Below, one piece after another: positions 42,401 to 55,800 of a DNA stretch of 64,000 nt. Each line of letters begins with the position of its first letter. Position 1 is the first letter of the stretch. Location of the stretch: positions 457,983 to 521,982 of the forward strand of contig NMRA01000050.1 of the NCBI GenBank assembly GCA_002633005.1, given 5' to 3'. The position numbers and the translations under genes are program-made. The notes beneath the pieces are model-generated. The model saw nothing but the letters and a program-made list of their open reading frames with translations. It did not search any database and was not told the DNA's origin. Source of the DNA: Phoronis australis (lineage: Eukaryota; Phoronida; Phoronidae).

Positions 42401-45400
42401 AGAACCAACAACTACTGGTATCAAGACACCAACATCGACATCCACTGGTAAACCAACACTGTCCCCAACAGTTGGTTCCACAGCAGAGCCAACTACCTCT
42501 GAGAAGACTCCAAAACCAACAACTAAAGGAGTTAAGACACCAACATCGACATCCACTGGTAAACCAACACTGTCTCCAACAGTTGGTTCCACACCAGAGC
42601 CAACTACCTCTGAGAAGACACCAGAAACAACAACTGGAATCGAGACAGCAACACCAACACCAAAGAGCAGTGGTAAACCAACAATATCCCCATCACCATC
42701 AACAACAGCAGAGCCTACAAAGTTGCCAACACCGACTGCTCCAATGACCACCACATGTTCTTACTGGTCCAGGTGGTTCAACACACATGAGCCTCAGCTA
42801 GGAAAGGGCGAATTTGAAAAGGTCTCTCTGAAAGGTAAGAAAATAATGTTGATTTATTTTCAGTGTAGTTTTTCAGTTTGCACTAAGAATGAGTACCTGG
42901 TGGCTTGTTTATTGCGTTTTTAAAGCTAACACATCTGATGCTGCTTTGTGCTATGCCATTGGCACAAGTTGAGTGCTGTTTGTTGGAATTTAGTTTTCGA
43001 CCGTCACAAGAAATTGAGTGTCAAGCTAGCACATCAATGGTTATACTGTGATCACACTCCTGTTTTCATAGCTAAACTGATTTTATTTATTTTTATTTTT
43101 TGCAAGTTTTAGCTTCCGTGGGAATTCTGTATATCTTGTTAGTTTACTTTTATTGGATGATCATTCAGCCCTGAATATTGGTTGATGTTTTTTAGATCTG
43201 CACTCTAATTATGGCTTTTGTGAGAACGGTGTGCTGAAGAACATTGAGTGCCGCCAACACCATGGTGGAGTCTACATTGAGTCCTCTGGAGATTTGGCTA
43301 CTTGTGACCTCGTCAATGGATTGGTTTGCGACGAAAGTGTCAACATTGTGCCATGTGAGGACTATGAGATCCGATACTATTGCGAGTGTGAACGTAAGTC
43401 TTGTGATATCCAGAGCTACTGGACTTAGTCGTTACTGGAGATTTGCATAAGAAAGCACAGTATGTTAATTTGGATAATGCCTGTATGTGTCTGAACCTTT
43501 AAGGAGGAAATGAGCAACACATCCTTGACCTTTTCAATCGCGTGTTCTTCCTTTAGTTACATTTTGTACTCAAGAAGTAGTGCCTATTTAGCATACTGTA
43601 AATATGAATAACCCACATGGAAGGGAATTTCCTAAGTGCTTGCTACCATTGTGATATTCATGGCCTTTTATTTGAGTTTGACATTTCATTCTGAAAATAT
43701 CGTATTCCAAAAAACACTGGAGGAGAAAGCTTGTTCTATGATGGTCTTATGTTATAAATACTGATAAAAGGATAACTTGTTTTGTATCTAGTTAAGTTAC
43801 ATCATTCATTATTTCATGAAAATGGGATATTGTATAATGTTATTTAATAACTGTATTATGCTTTATAATGCTGTTTTCAGCTACACCAATCTCAACGATG
43901 ACCCCAACACCATCAACAGTGAATCCAACACCAACTTCTGGTGAGTCAACTCCAAAACCAACACCAAGCACAACAGAGGGACCAACATTGGTCAAGACCG
44001 CAACGCCTGGTTCACCCAAGACACCTGAACCAACTACGAAGATTCCAATACCACCAACCTCTGGTGAGTCAACTCCAAAACCAACACCAAGCACAACAGA
44101 GGGACCAACATCGGTCAAGACCCCAACGCCTGGTTCACCCAAGACACCTGAACCAACTACAAAGATTCCAACACCACCAACCCCTGGTGAGTCAACTCCA
44201 AAACCAACACCAAGCACAACAGAGGGACCAACATCGGTCAAGACCCCAACGCCTGGTTCACCCAAGACACCAACTCCGTCCACAAGTAGACCAACTCCAG
44301 AGTCGACACCTATTCCAACCAAGTCCACTCCAGTAATCATCATTACCAAAACACCAACTGTGGTCACTACATGGACACCAACACCAGGTAATTGTACCTG
44401 ACTTTTTGGTTCACGTATCATTTCCTTCAAGGTCATCAGTTGTCTTGGGGCTCTTTGTAGTACGGAGATACTTCATCAAAACTAATATGTCAATTAGTCC
44501 AAGCAAAATAAGAGAGATTAGCTGAGTATGATTGAAAATCCTTCGTTCTTGATTCTTTCGGATCTGACTGTTGCTTGCCTGACTTGTGAAAGTTTTACTG
44601 TAAATGGTGGCATGGTAGTATTTAGCATTGTATTCAGTAGCAAGTTATTTTGAACTAGCCATTAAATGTTTTAATAGGTGAACTGTGTTTGGAGCCCATG
44701 TTGAAACACGCCAGATATCCTGTGTCAGATGAACAGCTGAAAGCGTCATCCAGCTGGACGTCGTTCAGTGGGCCACAGAGGTCAAGGCTGGACACACCGG
44801 ATGAAGAAGTCAGGACTGGAGCGTGGATGCCTAAGTAGGTTTTTGAAATAATAAGTGGAAGTTTAAAAGACCACCTGTTGGTGTTGCAGAAATCTGTTCT
44901 GTCATCATATGTACAAAGGGAATCTATTTCTTAATCAGTGTCAAGCAGAAGTTTATTTCAACAAAAGGATCATAGCTTTTTTTATTTTGTCATCCGTAAA
45001 ACAGTGATAAAAGACTTCAGTGCTGTGACGTGAAGAAGTTCAAAGTTGCTGTTGATTGGATACTGTATAGATTGAAATTATTCTTTGGCTTATGAACTGT
45101 TTTGCTGTTCAAGTGAAGCTAACATTTGGCAATTCCTTAGGAGGGGAGGAGTCAGTGGCGGCGCAGCACTGAAAAAAGTGGGGGGCTAAAGCCCCCTCAA
45201 CCCCCCTGTGGTGCACCGCCTATAGACCATGTGCGGTCTAGCACTGAAAAAAGTTGGGGCTATAGCCCCCCAGCCCCCTATGGTGCGCCGCCCATGGGAG
45301 TGTAGCTCTGGAATTGTTTGGGTTTATAAGGTGTACGCTTATGGGTGGATCCATGTATGCGTGGTTAAGACTTGTATCAGTTTTGTCAGGTGCAGTTAAC

Positions 45401-48400
45401 TTAGCTTGTTCTATTCATGAATATAGGACCAACGACAAGAACCAATGGCTTCAAATTGACCTTGGCCATCCTGAGAAGATTGAAGCAATTGTTACGCAGG
45501 GCCGCAACGGATTCTCTGAGTGGACCAAGTCATACATTGTGGCCTACTCTAGTGATGGTCTCAACTACCAGTACTACCTGGAGACACCTGGTGGTTCTGC
45601 GCCCAAACAGTTTGTTGGCAACTTTGACTCCGATACCAAAAATCGTCACCTCGTCCGTCCGTTCGTTGCCCAATATGTCCGCATTCAGCCTGTGTCCTGG
45701 CACACACGCATTGCTCTTCGTGTCGAGCTTTTGGGATGTAGAAGTAAGTTGATGTTGACTGCAATTTTGCTGTTCTTGTGTTTCTACCATGTGCAATTGG
45801 TCAATTGTAAGGGCTGGTATTAAATAGTGCAAAAAATATTTACTGATTAAGTTGTTGTCTGCATTGCATGATGATTTATACAGAATTTCAATTGACCAAA
45901 AGGACAGCATGTGGTTAAAGGTTGTTGCTATGTAACATCTTCTAGGCCCACTACCGACGCCAACTGTCAGCACAACACCAAGCTCATCAACAGAGGGACC
46001 TACTATGACGAGAACGTCACGACCTGAAGCTCCAGTTACCGAAGTTACTCGCACTAAGGTGACACCTTCAACAACTCTGATGACTACGGGTATGGTGTGA
46101 TTAATAATATTAATATGTTAATACGGTTATGATACTTAATAATTAACTAATAGTTATAATGATAGTAATGAATGTTATGGTACTGTCAAAACTGGTTTTA
46201 GGTTTCATTGACATTAAAAAATGATTGCTTTAAAGCAATTTTTTTTCTCATGAATTGTATGTGAAACATTTCTGGCAATGGAGGTAGACATAGACTTGAC
46301 ATTGTTGCTTTTAAAAAAATTGCGTTACTAACAAAACAGTGGACAGTTTGGTTGGTGTATTGTTGTATGTAATCATCTTCAGTATTAGGTTTATTCACTT
46401 ACTAGTTATTCGCCTGTTGTAGGGGCCCTGTGTATTGATGACATGGGAGTGCAGATGAGGTCCATCATCTCCGATCTGCAGATGACTGCCTCTAGTGAGC
46501 GGGACGAGTTGTATGCTGCTCACAATGCCCGCCTCGGAATGGGAGTTACCACGGTCAGTAATGGGAGTTACCACGGTCAGTAATGGGAGTTACCACGGTC
46601 AGCAACCGAGAGTGTAATTAGTGGAGTAGAGTTTGATTTGTGGCTCTATTTCATGGTGCCGGGTATTTTTTAATTTGTGCAATCTTTCAGTTGCGTTTTA
46701 CGTTTTGAATTGCATACAGTCTATTATTAAGCCGCTTCTTCTAAGCTTTGTACAAGAACAGTAACAACAAGCTTTGACCTTGACCTCTTTGTAGAAGCAA
46801 GCATGCTACATGTGCTTGTTTTGAGTAAACATTACTTTTGGCCATCTGTTGTGGATAAGAATGGAATGTCTTACATCTTCTGTCAATAATGTTTTTTCCA
46901 CAATCCATTGTACACGGGAAGTGTCTCTCTGTCCATAATAAATCATTGGTGACGTTGATTAGGAAACCAGTGTGTGTCACCGTAGTGACAATGTCATGTT
47001 GTCAACACGATGTAGCAGTTATAGATACTATTTCCCTTACAGAAGAGTGCTGGTGGCTGGGTGCCAGAGGTGTCTGACAAGAACCAGTGGCTGCAGATTG
47101 ACTTCCTGCGACCCAGTGTGCTCACTGGTATAGTGACCATGGGCAAGCACATGGGACCTGAGTTTGTCACTGCTTACACACTGGAACACTCTAATAATGG
47201 TGATGATTGGACACCGTACAAGGAAGATGGGAAAGTTAAGGTACAGGAAATACTCCTTGTAGCTAATGGCAGAATAGTTGGTGTGGAGAGAATTCAGTTG
47301 GTTTTGATTGACTGTGGTCAGACTTAAGTTTTCATTAATGATTCTATGAAGAAAACACTCTAATGAAAGCACTCTGATAAAATAGGCAAAGGCTAAACGT
47401 GGTCCACTTTGTCTGTGTGTTCATTATAGTAAGTGTTGGTGATTGACGTCTTGCATTAAGCCATTTATTTGTGTCAGCCCTGATGTTTCAATTTTTGTAG
47501 TTAACCACGATGGTAATGACTAACTACATTTTCATGTCATCCATACACCGACTGACCATTTTAATTTTTTACTTATAACTTGGTCTTATTTTTTGTTCTA
47601 ATTGTATCTTTGATGGTATTCTTTGTATGTCGCTATCAGTCCTTCTGTAGTGTTGTTTCATGTAAGTGTATTATATTTTGTTGTATTGGTGTTTCTTTCA
47701 ATTGGTAGTCAATCGATGTTAATTTAATCAACCAGTTAATCACAACACTACACTCAGTTGTTGGGTATGTCTCAGTAACTGTTTTGGTGCTGTTATATGG
47801 AAGTAGAAATCTCTGCCTTACACATGTCTGTTGGTTTGTTGCAGGAGTTTGAAGGTAATCAGGACCTGGACACAGCTGTTCAGCATTTCTTCACCAAGCC
47901 ATTCACAACCCGCTTTGTCAGGTTCATCCCTGTTGCATTTGAGAACGGAATCGGTGTTCGTCTTGAGTTCAAGGGATGCTTTGAGCCAAGTGAGTTTGCT
48001 AGCTAAAATCTACTTTCTTGTATAATGGGTATGTTGCTTTGTTCTGGCCTCCAGCTTGTAGTCAATTTTTTGTAAACTAAAACGCAGCCTACTTTCTGAA
48101 TGCATTAACTTCCTTATTTGGACAATGAGTTGACCATTTGCATTTAAACAGGTTGTTTAGTGTAGGTAAAATACCCTTTTTTATTTTGTTATTATTATGG
48201 TACATAGTCAATTATCCGGAGTCTAGCAATTTGTTTTTAGGAAACAATAATACAAAGACAAATAAATCTGAGGTGCATAAAGGGGGTATTAAACGAGCAG
48301 GCCATTGTGTCGTTGAGGTGACCATTTTGTGACCGTTGTGTGGCTGGAAAGGCAAGCTTTCGTTCCTGAGGTACTACGCCCTTTTCAAGACAAATTGCAT

Positions 48401-51400
48401 CTCAGTGAGGATTAGAGTTTTCTAGTCTCTAGTTGGAACCAGCTGTAAGGAATCTAACTAACCCCGATGAGTAAATTTGTTGTGCTGCACAAATATTTGT
48501 GATAGGCTGCAATTAATTCTGTGGCACGTTTTATTTCAGTGCCAACTCCAAGCACTTCAGAGACACCAACGCCCAAGACTCCTGAGCAAACACCAGGAAC
48601 TGAAGTGACTCCAACGCCGTCAACTCTTGAACCAACCTCAAGCTCAACCGCATCTCCAAGCCCATCAACCAAACAGCCACCAGTGTCTACTGAGGTGCCA
48701 CCAACACCTACAACTTCTGGGTCATCCAAGACGACGAATCTTATTCCAACAACTGGCTCTAGCAAGACACCAACACCATCAGAGCGTGTGCCAACATCAG
48801 GGCTTACAAGTAAACCAACACCAAGTGAAGCAACCCCAACTCCTGGCACATCAGGGTCTCCAAGTATTGGACCAACAACTGGCTCTAGCAAGACACCAAC
48901 ACCATCAGAGCGTGTGCCAACCTCAGGGCTTACAAGTGAACCAACACCAAGTAACCCAACCCCAACTCCTGGTACATCAGAGTCTCCAAGCATTGGACCA
49001 ACAACTGGCTCTAGCAAGACACCAACACCATCGGAGCGTGTGCCATCAACAACTGCAGAAGGTACTCCTTCATCACCAACCTCTGGTTCAACTCTGTCAC
49101 CGTCACCATCCACTCTCAAGCCGACATCAGGTGAAACCCCTGAACCTACTCCAACGCCAGTAGGTGAGTATAGTATGCTACATGTGTCCTCCTAGCACCT
49201 GCTGTGTGTTTTTGTGCCCTGTGTTGCTGCCTTTACTAGAGTTAATGACCTCTGTAATGGGTACAAGATTTGTAGTGGCAAGCAAGTCTACCTTAGTTGT
49301 TCATATGTGATACAGGCTTCCATTGAACATTTTGGTTTTCCTTCTTCAAAGAACTGAGCTGCAGGCAATGTGATGTGCAGTAATATTTCATGCTAAATTA
49401 ATACATGACTTTTCTGTAAACAGAATTGTGTAATTTGCCCTGAACATTGATCAGTCAAGTGTAAAATAATTAGTCGTAACTTGTTTTCATCCGTACAACC
49501 AACTGCTAAGTATGTGCGGAACTCAAAATTTTCTATTCACAATCTGACAAAAGAATTAATTTTTAATCATGAGAACACCTCGACAGCAAAAAGGGGAAAC
49601 ATATTTTACCTCTCTACCAACTTTCCTGTCTTAAGGGATTGAGGTTAGGGTGAGGGGAACAACAAGTCTTTTAAGGACAGCCTAACAGTAATAAATATAT
49701 TCTCATTGTGTACGTTGAAATAGTGAGCATGGTTTGTTCTATTGAATGATCTGTATATGGAATAGTGAATCCTGCTTATTTTTTTGCAGAACTGTGCACG
49801 GAAGACATGGGCTTGATGAACAGGTACGTCAGCGACGGGCAGATCACCGTTTCCTCCTACGTTCACGGATTTGGTCCAAAGGCTTCACGTCTCAACTCTA
49901 TGAGAACAGACGTTACTTTTGGTGGCTGGTCACCCAAGGTAAACGATGAGAACCAGTGGATTCAGGTGGACTTTGGCACACCCCGTACTCTGACTGGTGT
50001 GACCACTCAGGGGCGACAGGGTGTACCTGCTTTTGTGTCCAAGTACAAGGTTCGCCTGTCTGTTGATGGTGAGACATGGACCACATACACAGAGACCAAA
50101 GGTGTAGAAAAGGTTGGTTTGCTCTCTTACTGAGTTCTTCAGCTTCAGAGAAATTAAGTCGTCAAAATAGGTGTTTTAGTGTTAAATGTTGGCTATGTCG
50201 CTACATTAAATTATTTAAACTTTTGACCACCCATTATTTCATGACCGCTGTATGGTGCGCAGAAAGTAATAGTTACAAGAATTTTTTTTCTGTCTGTGAT
50301 GAGGAATTATGAAATGAAAAATTGTATGTGTGAAGATTTTTCCTTCTCCCATGAGGCTGCGCTTATGCTTGTAAATAAAATCAGGCGCCGTGCCTTTGTG
50401 TGGAGAAAGTGTCCTGCGTTTGATTTATCTGTGCCTGTACTGAGTTGTTTAGATGCTTTCACTTAAGGTTCTTTCACACTTTATCGACTTGATGGTGTAT
50501 TTAGCCAAATATTTGCAAAATTGTTGATTTTAAATCTGTTTAAAAAAATAAAAGTATATATTTTCTGAAACTAGAAAGGCCGTAGAGTTTGATTTTTAAC
50601 TTTATACCAGTCTGCTTTTACGTGGATCACGTGACTGTGTTTATGGAAAATTTTAGCAAAAAAGAATCAGATATATCCATATCACAACAACAGTATCAAT
50701 AGCATGACCAAATTGTGTTTGATATGAAATGTCAAAACCATAGTTTTCTACATTTATCATTTCGTTGTTGTTTGATGCCTTTTTTGAGTGTTTTCATAAA
50801 AATCGTGAAAATCCATTTCTTTATCCCCTCATGCAAAAATGGAACAATTCCTGAAAGGATTTTGGAGAACAGCGTAACAAATAAAGTATGCGACTGTACT
50901 TATGAGAGGTAATGGGTATATTAAAATAAACTTGTAAACAGTTATGCAGTAGGTGGACACTCAATGGTTAGCTTTGTACTCACAGCTGGGCCGTCTGGTG
51001 GCGTGAAACTTGTTATGTGGCTGTCCGTCTTATTCCCTATTAGCGATGCTCTTCAACAAGTGCTTAATCATATATCCAATTTAATTTCAGTTCAGTCACT
51101 TACTAGAGCTCATTCATTTCCAGATTTTCAGTGGAAACACAATGACTTCTCATGACAAAGCAGTCACCAACTACTTCAACCGACCAATTAACGCGCAGTT
51201 TATCCGCATTGTGCCAGTGGATTGGACCAATGGCATTGCTCTGCGATTTGAGATCAAGGGTTGTTTTGAAGGTAATGTTGACTTGTTATATGATTATCAT
51301 ATTGCTACCCCACCTGGTGGACAAAAGCTTATTAGGGCGTTGCACTTTAGAAAGTTAAGGGTAATGATCTGTACAGATGCATTATGTACATACTTTAAGT

Positions 51401-52772
51401 AACTCCATAATTCTTTAATTTGTTATAGTGAGTGTAACTATCACAGTAGTATTCATCTGGCCAGAAGCCAATTACCCTATGCAGGCCTTTAATGAGCCAA
51501 TTACCCTATGCAGGCCTTTAATGAGCCAATTACCCTATGCAGGCCTTTAATGAGCCAATTACCCTATGCAGGCCTTTAATGAGCCAATTACCCTATGCAG
51601 GCCTTTAATGAGCCAATTACCCTATGCAGGCCTTTAATGAGCCCATTACCCTATGCAGGCCTTTAATGAGCCATGGGTTATGAGTTGAAAGTTATTGGTT
51701 GTGTGTATGGTATGCAGTAGCATGAGTGTTCACATTAGTGAAAGTCATGACTGCCTCCCTGACTTATTGTTCAGGGGCCCGTTTCATGACACTTTGTTGG
51801 CATAAAATCTGGCTTATTTAAATGCGAAAGCAATTGTTGATCTTATCTTTAGCGCTTGACCTGCAGGTTGCCAGCTGCGACCTCAGATTTGTTTGGGAAC
51901 TTGGGCAAATCTCAAGTCGTTACGCAGTTACAACTGCGAGTTTCAAAGTCAAAACAAAAATTCCGCCTAAATTTTTTCCAAAATTTATGCTGATTTCCAA
52001 GCGTTAAAGGACATTTTTCCTAGATTCATTACCTTTGATTCACAATTGTTCCGTTTATTTTGTGAAATCGGCGCATTTGCTACCACAACAGTCTGCACAC
52101 ATCAAACTCGTGCTTAAGTTACTTCAGGAAGTAAACCGACAGAAGTCGGAATTGTTGGGTACATGTCGGGCAAGATCAGTGAAATAAGCACCACCAGTCT
52201 CTGCAATCGTCTGTGTCCTATGTTCGTTTGTCAGCGGGAGGAATTAAGTTAGTTAATGAATGCACATAATGTATATTTACGGTGCAAATTTAGAGGCGCA
52301 CAAGATACTGCGAACTGGGCACGTTACGACAGTACAACGTTTTTGGTTGGACGAATTTGATGACACTGCATCGGCAATCTTGGATTTCATTTAGCGATGT
52401 CGGATTTTAAGTATTGACGACGACCTCAGATTTCGTTTGGTCACCTGGGATTTTTGCCAAATGTGACTTGGTGTTAAGCTAAGCATGGAGCGCTGTTTTA
52501 GTAACAATGTAGATTCCTATTTATTTGTAGTTGGCAAAAGCACAGTTAGTGTGGTCAACTATGAGAGAACTCAGTACGCAACTTCAATCTTACTATTAGT
52601 TAAAGCCATAGATTGAAAAAGGATGTTTATGAAATTTAGTCTTCGGGCCTTTACCTGAATTTCGATGTTAATTTGATAAATTTTTGGTTTCAACATTTGA
52701 TTTTAAAGTCTCTTTTCATGAAACAGGTCCTAGATTAGAGGAAGGTGGCAACGCATCTCTGTTGTTGTGTGG

Positions 52773-52807
<35 letters not shown>

Positions 52808-55800
52808 CTCTGATGTTTGTTTCTTAGAGTCAGTAAATATACTGTCACCATTGTATTGTAGGTACTACATTATCGCCCACATCTTCTGGCACAGTGTCCC
52901 CCACTCCAGGTGGTAAGAAATTAACATATTGTAATATATTGGGCAACAATTCAGAATGCTTAGTCCATGTACTTTTAGCCATTTGAAGTTTTAGTCTTTT
53001 TTAATTTATTTTGTGTCATGTTTATAATTGCATGATTATCAAGTGAGATGTGATAATTTTAACAGTTTTTGCCTGTTCCGGTGAGTTCTATGCCACAATT
53101 AACAAAATCTTATCTCAAGCAGTTTTGTTAAGCTATCTAAGTCACATTTGTGACTGTGGTATGCATTGTATCAATTCTGCATAAAATGCCAACAACAAAA
53201 AACTGCATTATTTCATGTGTGAACCTTTTGAATAGCTCGGCCTATGTCCTGCCTATGAGAGAAATCTACCGGTCTTTTTTCTTTTATTATTTATAAATGG
53301 TGCAGTCATGTTTTATATGGATTAAAGTTGAGTTATCTTTTGGTAAAAATCTCGATGGATTAAGGACAGTACCGTATTTTAGTTCCCTGTGAGGAACCAA
53401 TGGGTATGGAGAAGATGATGGTAAGTGATGCTCAGATCACTGCCTCGTCGGAGCGTGACAGTTACCATGGGGTGTTGCGCAGTCGTCTGAACAGCAAGGA
53501 GGGTGACAGTGGAGCTGGTGGCTGGACCCCGAGCTCATACGACAAGAATCAATTCATTCAGGTGAGTAATCCGTGAAGATGTGGTGAGAACCAGAGCAAA
53601 CATTCACAGCTCTAGATTATATTGGGTTTTTCTTGTGGTCAATGCTAAGAATTTGTTGATTGCGTATTTCTATTAACCATTCCTCTAGAATGTCTTATTG
53701 ATAACCTTTATTATGTAAGACAAATTAAGACAGAAATATGAAGAAAAATTTTGGCACACCCCGATTTACTCTCGCAGATTTTGCTACCACTTTTAAAGCT
53801 TACTGAAAAGCAGATCATCTCCAATTTGTTTTTTGTTTGTATTCCATCTTTGCCGAAAGAGCAGTTTTACTATATTATTTCTGTCCATATATTGCAATAC
53901 CCAAAAATGTTGGCCAAAAATCACCTTTCAGCTTTCTGGTGACTTATATCAATTCCGCTGCAACGTCTGTTGTAGGTTGACTTTCTGGAGCCCCAAGTGT
54001 TAACAGGTGTACAGACTCAGGGTCGTCAAGGCTTGGCTATGTACGTGTCATCATACAAGGTGTACTATTCGACAGATGGTGAACACTGGCAGGTGTACAA
54101 AGAGGATGGTGTACCCAAGGTGAGTGGGTATCATCACATTGCAGTAGAGGCAGGTATACATTGCCAGCAGACAGTACCAAGGGTTCCCGACTCCTATTTT
54201 CATACACAACCAGGAAAATTTGAAACAAAAAAGAGTTTCTGTGCAAAGAAAGGGAAAATCCTTGATGAAAAATCTTGACAACTTTCATCATGGTAGACAA
54301 CTTCCCTCATGACATTCTCAAGTTTTTTTTCAATTTCTTACTATCCATAGTGTTTTGTTGGGCTGGTTATCAGTGGTTACACTAAATGTACTCTTTATTG
54401 ACTTTCAGTTGTTTGCTGCTAACCATGATAGTGATACTGTGGTGACTAACCTCTTTATTGACTTTCAGTTGTTTGCTGCTAACCATGATAGTGATACTGT
54501 GGTGACTAACCTCTTTATTGACTTTCAGTTGTTTGCTGCTAACCATGATAGTGATACTGTGGTGACTAACCTCTTTATTAAACCAGTGAGAGCTCGATAC
54601 ATTCGTGTTAGTCCTCAGACTTACGTCACTGGCATCAGCATGCGTATGGAGATTCTGGGATGTTACAAGGCCATCAGTAAGTACTGCATCATCATTGACA
54701 CATGTCAGTCTAACATGTTTTTTTATGAACATCCAATTGTTATGTTCACTAATTGTAAATTGCTTTAGACTCACGGTCGTTGTTATTATTGAATGGCCAT
54801 GTTACACTATGAAGGGATGAAGAGACACTCAATGCTTTCAATTGTTCTAAAGCAATCATAGCAGCTTGTCTTAATTTAATAAGCAGCTTTTAATTTGAGA
54901 TGATCGACCAGGTAAAGAAATGCTATTCGCCAAAGTTGACTATATTTTTCAATGGTGATGTGCAAATTAGAATCTGGCACAGATTGCTATCCATAATAAT
55001 TATGCAATAATATATTGTTGTTAAACAACTCATATCTCATTCAGCCACGCCTGAACCAACACCGTCACCAACTCCATCGGTTACTGTTAAACCAACACCA
55101 TCGGTCACCCCAACACCAGAGGTCACTGGAACACCATCACCAACAACACCTGTGTCGGTAATAACAAATGCACCTACAACGATGACTCCTTACCCAACTA
55201 CAAGTAAGATGCTTTTTGAAATTCTGCAATGGTCTTTGTACTGTCTTGTTGATTTTCATGTTAAGAAAATCTAAATGACTAAAACGTGTGCTTGGCTTCC
55301 CAGTTTGTAGTACTGGGCAATGACTGTACTATCCGTGTACTTTTATTTGAAACTTAATTGGAGAACTTCATCAGCAGGTCTCCTGTCAGCAAGTATAAAA
55401 TGTATTACTTAACAGCTGGCTTTGAATTTTGATTTTATTTTGCTGTTTTTACTAATTTCAGCGTATCATAGGCGTATGCGATTTAATATGGAAATATATC
55501 ATAAAAAGGCCTCCAAACCTACTTACTTTGAGTTGTAAGGTGGTTCGTTTTTGCAAAATCCAAATGTGCTGTTGAGTTGTGCATTTGTTTGCTATCATAT
55601 GTGCATACTTGTGTCTCAATCACTCATCATAGATTTTGACATAATTTGTTTCATCCATAGCCTATGACTGTATTGAGTGGAACGAGTGGGTGAGCACTAC
55701 CTACCCAACACCAGCCACCAAGGGAGACTATGAACCCTTCACGAAGGTGCTCGAACGGTCCCCACTTTGTGCTGAGCCTATCCAGATTCAGTGCCGCAGT

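Noticed and set aside
45530-46054. 174-codon minus-strand open frame
   Set aside because: Antisense of F3 coding sequence and intron; the plus-strand F5/8C domain explains the region.
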